A DNA stretch of 64,000 nt from Streptomyces zagrosensis (GTDB lineage: Bacteria > Actinomycetota > Actinomycetes > Streptomycetales > Streptomycetaceae). The notes under the pieces were generated by a model. It searched no databases. It was not told the origin of the DNA and worked only from the letters and a program-made list of their open reading frames with translations. Positions within the stretch are counted from its first letter, which is position 1. Every line of letters starts with the position of its first letter. Below are positions 59,617 to 64,000 of the stretch, piece after piece. The stretch lies in contig NZ_JACHJL010000013.1 of the NCBI RefSeq assembly GCF_014203645.1, forward strand, positions 202,654-266,653. Direction: 5' to 3'. A program made the position numbers and the translations under genes.

Positions 59617-61656
59617 ATGGTCGAGCCCGACAGCCCCAGCCCCACCTTCAACCCCAACCCCAACCCAGACGTCGCACTCGGGCGCGGCCCACACACGGGC
59701 TCTTTCCCCCTGGAGCCGCCGATGGAGCCTCCCGCGGCGTCTTCCGCGGAGCCCGAGCCGAAATCGGGATCGGGATCAGAACTGGGACCAGAACTGGGAT
59801 CAGAATCGGAGCCGGAAACGGGACCGTCGCTGATCGGCCCCGAGTTCTTGCAGGGCATCACGGGCATCACGGGCCTCATCTCCTCGGGGGTGGACGCGTA
59901 TGCGCGCGGCGAGCTGAACACCGCGCATGCGACGTTCGACCAGGCAGCCCAGACCACCACCCTGCTCACCGCGCAGCTCCACCAGTTGCTGATCCAGTCA
60001 CTCGTCAATCGCGCCGGAACGGCGAACGCGCTCGGCGACCACGCGGCTGCCGTGGCGTCCTACCGCAGCGCGCTGCGCACCTGCGACCACCTTGACGCAC
60101 TGGCCCAGGAGCCGATGTGGGCACTGCGGGCCGCGACGTTGATCAATATGGCCAACGCGTTGCAGGAGGTGGGCGACCTCGACGGCGCGCAGAGCGTGCT
60201 CGACCAGGCGCACGGGCTGCTCGCCTCCCCCTTTGGCGGTGGCGCGGAGCAACAGCTTGGGCAGGAAGCGAACAGTCTGCTGCCCGCCTGTCTCCAGGGG
60301 CTCACATCACTCGCCATTCGGCGGCAGGAATGGGCCACCGCCCATGAGTTGGCGCGGCGCACGCTGGCCGCAACCGCGCATCAGGTGCCCGAGATGGCGG
60401 CGCATCCGCTGGGAAATCTGGCGGTGACCAGCTTGGAGACCGGGCGGTTCGAGTTGGCCGACGACTATGGGCAGCAGGCGCTCACCGCATTTGAGGCGGC
60501 GGGCGATCTGGTCGGGGCAGCGGAGACGCGGCTCAATCTTGCCGGGGGCTATCTACGCAGCCACCGCCTCGCACAGGCCGAACCCCTGCTCCTCGCCTGC
60601 CAGCAGTTCTTCGAGGGGGCAGGCATGGTCAACCGGTCCGCGAGCGGACTGAAGTTACTCGGCATGCTTGCCGCGCTGCGCGGTGAGCGCGAGCGGGCCC
60701 GGGAGCGGTACCTGCGGGCACTGGCCGCATTCGAGGCGTGCGGAGCGGTGGTGGCCGCCGCGCATCTGCGCACGGAGTTGGCCGTCAGTGCGTACGCCGC
60801 TGGCCACTTCGACGAGGGCGAGGCCGAACTCGCCCGTGCAGCGGCCGTGTTCACCGCCCATGGGCTCGGCCCTCAGCTAGCGCAACTTGATCTCACGCAC
60901 GCCATGCTGCTGGAAAGCAGACACTCCGCCGACCCCGACCCGGAATCCGAGCCGGGTGAAGGACCGGGCTGGGGCCCAACCGCTCTGGCGCGGGCCGTCG
61001 AACTCGCCGTACCCGCCGCGCTCGCCCTGGACGCGGTGCGGTTCACACTCACCGGTGGCTATCAGCGTGAGCGCTGGAGCCGCCATATCGTGGCGCCCGC
61101 CGTGCGGGTGGCGTTCCGGCTCGCTACCCGGGCAGGAGACACCCGACTCGTCACGGAGCTCATCGAAACCTGCTGCGCCGGCCCGCCGCTGAGCGCGGAC
61201 CGGTTCGCGCAGGCGCCCATGACCGACTACCTCGACGCGTACCCCGACACGGTCGAGTACGGCACTGCCCCAGCGCCCGGCAGCGACACCAGCCCCGGGT
61301 GCGGCATCCAGCCGGGGCGCGACATCGAGCCCGGGCACAGGCTCGGCGTGGAGGCGGTCGCAGCAGACCTCACCGCCGAGCTCCTCGACACCGTCGTGGC
61401 CGGGTGGCAACAGCGTCGAACCGAGTCCGGTGCACCGGCGTCCGGGCCGGGCGGAGCACGGGAACGTGCCGCCCACCCCTTCCAGCTCGGGGCAGCGCTC
61501 GCCGATATCGCCGCCAGCGCCGGCATTCCGCTCGGCGCCCCGCCCCTGCTCGCCCTGACGGCCGAGGGAGAGATCGCCCTGGACCGGCATATCGCCCGCG
61601 CCGAAGAGCGGTACGGCGCATCTATCAGAGACGGCCGGGTGATTCCGACATGGTGA
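59617..61656 (+). CDS. TPR-repeat protein of the CHAT operon
   Basis: The 679-residue protein has a low-complexity acidic start (about 70 residues with Gly-Ser-Glu repeats) and then about ten TPR-like helix pairs (LNTAHATFDQAAQTTTLLTAQ, AAVASYRSALRTCDHL, GDLDGAQSVLDQAHGLL, FELADDYGQQALTAFEAAGDL, ARERYLRALAAFEACGAV and more). This is a protein-interaction scaffold of the type that sits next to CHAT proteases. Codon 347 is TTA (60655-60657). The CHAT gene starts inside its last codons, so coupling is strong. Confidence 0.85.
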   Translation: MVEPDSPSPTFNPNPNPDVALGRGPHTGSFPLEPPMEPPAASSAEPEPKSGSGSELGPELGSESEPETGPSLIGPEFLQGITGITGLISSGVDAYARGELNTAHATFDQAAQTTTLLTAQLHQLLIQSLVNRAGTANALGDHAAAVASYRSALRTCDHLDALAQEPMWALRAATLINMANALQEVGDLDGAQSVLDQAHGLLASPFGGGAEQQLGQEANSLLPACLQGLTSLAIRRQEWATAHELARRTLAATAHQVPEMAAHPLGNLAVTSLETGRFELADDYGQQALTAFEAAGDLVGAAETRLNLAGGYLRSHRLAQAEPLLLACQQFFEGAGMVNRSASGLKLLGMLAALRGERERARERYLRALAAFEACGAVVAAAHLRTELAVSAYAAGHFDEGEAELARAAAVFTAHGLGPQLAQLDLTHAMLLESRHSADPDPESEPGEGPGWGPTALARAVELAVPAALALDAVRFTLTGGYQRERWSRHIVAPAVRVAFRLATRAGDTRLVTELIETCCAGPPLSADRFAQAPMTDYLDAYPDTVEYGTAPAPGSDTSPGCGIQPGRDIEPGHRLGVEAVAADLTAELLDTVVAGWQQRRTESGAPASGPGGARERAAHPFQLGAALADIAASAGIPLGAPPLLALTAEGEIALDRHIARAEERYGASIRDGRVIPTW

Positions 61657-63098
61657 CCGACGTCCCAGCAACCGACGCCCCAGCAACCGGTGGTGCCGCC
61701 ACCGAAGCCCGGCCCGAGGACCGGCCGGGCTCCCACCACCAGGCCCAGCGCCCGCCCGGCCCCCCAGGCGAGCAGGTGGACCAGCCCGAGCCCGTACGCC
61801 AAGCAGGGACCGAAGACGCAGCGGAGCCGCCGCCCACCGTCCTGATACGCATGGCCGACGCGGGCGATGTGTATGTGTCCTGGCGGTGGACGCACGCGCT
61901 GTCCGCGTCGGGCGTCAGCCGAGTGCCGAAGGCCGCGGCGGACGGGGCGCTGGACGCACTGGAGGCCGCCCTGCCCGGTGCCGCCACGCCCCGTCTCACG
62001 GCCGCTTTGACCAGCGGCGCGTTCAGCACGTACGACAGTGAACTCGCCCTGGCTGAGCGCCTGTCCCGGACCTTTTTGCCGTACGGACTCGCCCAGCAAC
62101 TCCATGAGCTGTGGACGCGCGGCGTCCGCCCGCTACTGCGCATCCAGCCATCACCGCGTACGGCGCGCCTGCCATGGGAGTTGCTGGCGCCCGACCCGGG
62201 CCTGCGGCTCCTCGACATTGCGGATCTCGGCCTGTTGGCACCGACGAGTGTGACGCACGCTCCGGGGCGTGCGGTCAGTTCCTGGTCGGCTACCCGGCGA
62301 CTGCCGGTGGTCGCGGTGCTCGACCCACGGGTACCGGGGTTCCGCGCGGACTCGGCGCTCGGGTCCGTACTGGGCCGCCCGAGCGCACAGACACCGCTGG
62401 CGCGACAGATCGCCGGGTACGCCCAAAACGGCAGACTGCGCCCCGATGCCGGGGGCGATCCGGCGGCGATGTTCAGACGCAGCGACGTGGACCGTGAGTG
62501 GCTGAGCGTGACGCTGCGCGCGGGTGCGAGCCGACTGCTGTACGTCGGCCATGTCACCGCCGCCGCACCGGAGTCGGGGCAGAGCGAGAACGCGCAGCTC
62601 CATCTGGCGTGCGGCGCGGACAGCGTGGGCTTTGCGCCGCCCATCCGTGCCCACCGGCCGCTCTCGGCCAAGGACCTGCTTCTTGGCACGCACTCCCTGG
62701 CCCAGTCACCGGAGTCGGGTGCGGCGCGCTGGCCGGTGCCGAGCCGGGTCGCGCTGATCGCGTGCGAGAGTGGCGGCGATATGCGGTTTGGGGAGGCCCT
62801 TGGCCTGGCGACGGCGATGGTGCACGGCGGCGCTGAGTTGGTCACCACGACGCGCTGGGCACTGCCCACGGACCTGGCCTTCCACCGCCTGGCCGGCGCG
62901 CCGTCCCAGGCCCGGCCGCTGCACGACGCGGTGTGCGCGATCGATGCCGCGCACGAGGAACACGAGGCGGTGCGGGCGCTCAACGACTGGCAGCGCACCC
63001 GGCTCGACGCGTGGCGCACCGCGCGCACGGTGGAGCATTCGCCGGTGCTGTGGGGGGCGTTCGCGACCATCGGCGCCACGCTCTCCGGGCTCGGTTGA
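61650..63098 (+). CDS. CHAT-domain caspase-like protease
   Basis: The 482-residue protein has about 60 disordered residues, a region with PRTARLPWELLAPDPGLRLLDIADLGLL, and a CHAT domain with the His-Cys dyad: RLLYVGHVT (His301) and VALIACESGGDMRFGEALGLATAMVHGGAELVTTTRWALP (Cys372). CHAT enzymes are separase/caspase-like Cys proteases that act in bacterial conflict and signalling. Start ATG overlaps the TPR stop by seven bases; GTG at 61653 is also possible. With the TPR protein and the two unknowns it forms one transcription unit ended by the hairpin at 63142-63160. Confidence 0.88.
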   Translation: MVTDVPATDAPATGGAATEARPEDRPGSHHQAQRPPGPPGEQVDQPEPVRQAGTEDAAEPPPTVLIRMADAGDVYVSWRWTHALSASGVSRVPKAAADGALDALEAALPGAATPRLTAALTSGAFSTYDSELALAERLSRTFLPYGLAQQLHELWTRGVRPLLRIQPSPRTARLPWELLAPDPGLRLLDIADLGLLAPTSVTHAPGRAVSSWSATRRLPVVAVLDPRVPGFRADSALGSVLGRPSAQTPLARQIAGYAQNGRLRPDAGGDPAAMFRRSDVDREWLSVTLRAGASRLLYVGHVTAAAPESGQSENAQLHLACGADSVGFAPPIRAHRPLSAKDLLLGTHSLAQSPESGAARWPVPSRVALIACESGGDMRFGEALGLATAMVHGGAELVTTTRWALPTDLAFHRLAGAPSQARPLHDAVCAIDAAHEEHEAVRALNDWQRTRLDAWRTARTVEHSPVLWGAFATIGATLSGLG

Positions 63099-63141
63099 GG
63101 CCCGGTCGAGCCACGCTCGCCAAGCCGGATCGACGGGGAAA

Positions 63142-63160
63142 GCCCGGAAGTCTTCCGGGC
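63142..63160 (+). terminator. Hairpin after the CHAT operon
   Basis: GCCCGGA (63142-63148) pairs with TCCGGGC (63154-63160) around AGTCT, 44 bases past the CHAT stop codon. Confidence 0.6.
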
Positions 63161-63246
63161 AGGCGAGTTCCTTGTACGCTGTGGGCGGCGCCAGCGATAG
63201 GCGTCACTGGTTGTGGTAGCGATGACTGAGTTGTGGGGTATTCGCG

Positions 63247-63669
63247 GTGGCTACGGGAAAAATTTTGCGGTTTGACGACATTCGCGGCTATGGGTTCATC
63301 ACGCCGGATGACGGTGATGAGGACGTGTTCATGCACGCGAATGACCTACGTAACGACAAGGCCCTGTTCCGCCCGGGGCTTCGGGTTGCGTTCGAGGTCG
63401 AAGACGGTCAGCGGGGTCTCAAGGCGTCCGATGTGCGGCTGATCGAGCGTGCGGCTCCGACCACGTCCCTCTCTGCGGACGTTGCGCGCCCGCGGTTGCG
63501 CACCGAGGCAGCGGAGGACGGCACATGTGATGTGCTGACGGCCGGGGAGTTCCAACTTGAGCTGACGGAGGCCCTGTTGCACGCCGTTCCGTCGCTGACC
63601 GGAACCCAGTTGTTGCTGGCACGGAAGCGGCTCATCGAGCTCGCACAGGAACATAACTGGGTGGAGTAA
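63247..63669 (+). CDS. Cold-shock-domain protein with C-terminal extension
   Basis: The 140-residue protein has an N-terminal cold-shock (OB-fold) domain: TGKILRFDDIRGYGFITPD with the RNP1-like GYGFI, and DEDVFMHANDL with the RNP2-like VFMHAN. A C-terminal helical extension of about 70 residues (GEFQLELTEALLHAVPSL, then QLLLARKRLIELAQEHNWVE) is not found in ordinary small Csp proteins. It should bind single-stranded RNA or DNA. GTG start. It has its own terminator. Confidence 0.9.
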   Translation: MATGKILRFDDIRGYGFITPDDGDEDVFMHANDLRNDKALFRPGLRVAFEVEDGQRGLKASDVRLIERAAPTTSLSADVARPRLRTEAAEDGTCDVLTAGEFQLELTEALLHAVPSLTGTQLLLARKRLIELAQEHNWVE

Positions 63670-63760
63670 CCGACGCTCTTGGCAGTTCGGCGGTCACGGG
63701 GTGTGCGCCCAGCGCGGGCCCCGGGGCCGGCGGAGTGCCGCGTCACGGTTTTCGGTGCCG

Positions 63761-63786
63761 GGCCGCCGGGCGTATGCCCGGCGGCC
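63761..63786. terminator. Perfect hairpin after the cold-shock-domain gene
   Basis: GGCCGCCGGGC (63761-63771) pairs with GCCCGGCGGCC (63776-63786) around GTAT and is followed by TTTC. It lies between the convergent cold-shock and ABC permease genes. Confidence 0.82.
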
Positions 63787-63901
63787 TTTCACTTGCTCTC
63801 GCCGGCATCTGACGGATTTCGGGTCAGCTGCCGTCCCCCAGCTCGGGAGGGGCACAGCTCGGCGGCCCAGCTCAGGAGGGGCCCGGTTCGGGTCAGTGGG
63901 G

Positions 63902-64000
63902 CTATTTCAGGGCGCCTGCGGTCAGGCCCGCCTGCACCTGGCGCTGGAAGATGATGTAGACCGCAAGGACTGGGAGCATGGCGATCAGCAGTCCGGAGAA
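63902..64000 (-). CDS. Sugar ABC transporter permease, C-terminal end (partial)
   Basis: The last 32 codons (FSGLLIAMLPVLAVYIIFQR, then QVQAGLTAGALK and TAG) match the conserved C-terminus of MalG-type permeases of carbohydrate ABC importers (LxPVLAVYIIFQRQVQAGLTAGALK). The remainder lies beyond the window. Substrate is unknown. Confidence 0.88.
   Translation of the reverse strand, partial: FSGLLIAMLPVLAVYIIFQRQVQAGLTAGALK

Overview
The window is high-GC DNA from an actinomycete, most likely Streptomyces or a close relative. The signs are GC-rich third codon positions, GTG starts with 4-base gene overlaps, XRE/DUF397 and XRE/DUF6879 gene groups, an AfsR-type SARP regulator, and rare TTA (bldA-type) codons in several regulatory or accessory genes. 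I saw no rRNA, tRNA, CRISPR array or intact insertion sequence.

Layout. (1) 1-9402, minus strand: a Pel-like exopolysaccharide locus. It has a spherulin-4 type glycosidase (cut by the window edge), a sugar epimerase, a nucleotidyltransferase, a 4,6-dehydratase-like enzyme, a PelG-like membrane protein, a PelF glycosyltransferase and a secreted PelA-like deacetylase. (2) 10250-16643: a PLP-dependent amino-acid decarboxylase, a succinate-semialdehyde dehydrogenase, a phosphoketolase and a DUF6328 membrane protein. (3) 16915-25030: small regulatory modules (DUF397 pair plus XRE; DUF6879 plus XRE), a degenerate and an intact Nudix protein, a hydrolase and several unknowns. (4) 25422-28806: a secreted intradiol dioxygenase with an AraC regulator, and an M20 peptidase-like hydrolase.

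(5) 28967-47925 is the centrepiece, a RiPP (thiazole/oxazole plus dehydroamino acid) cluster. A 58-residue precursor whose last 21 residues are all Ser, Thr or Cys except the final Ala faces a minus-strand biosynthetic run. That run encodes a leader-binding cyclodehydratase partner, YcaO, a double SagB dehydrogenase, a LanB glutamylation enzyme, an SpaB_C-type enzyme, an RRE-like/M50 protease/ABC ATPase fusion, an ABC permease and a second YcaO. A SARP gene with two TTA codons lies upstream, and five TGTCA/TGACA boxes spaced 10-11 bp precede the precursor. (6) 48655-49713: a tiny Pro/Gly-rich protein beside a TenA/PqqC-fold protein, a possible uncharacterised peptide system.

(7) 50210-56377: L,D-transpeptidase, zinc-ribbon SDR, STAS protein, TauD-type dioxygenase and a membrane protein. 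(8) 56509-63098: a tightly packed four-gene operon of two unknown proteins, a TPR protein and a CHAT caspase-like protease, possibly a conflict or signalling system. (9) A cold-shock-domain protein and the end of a sugar ABC permease close the window.
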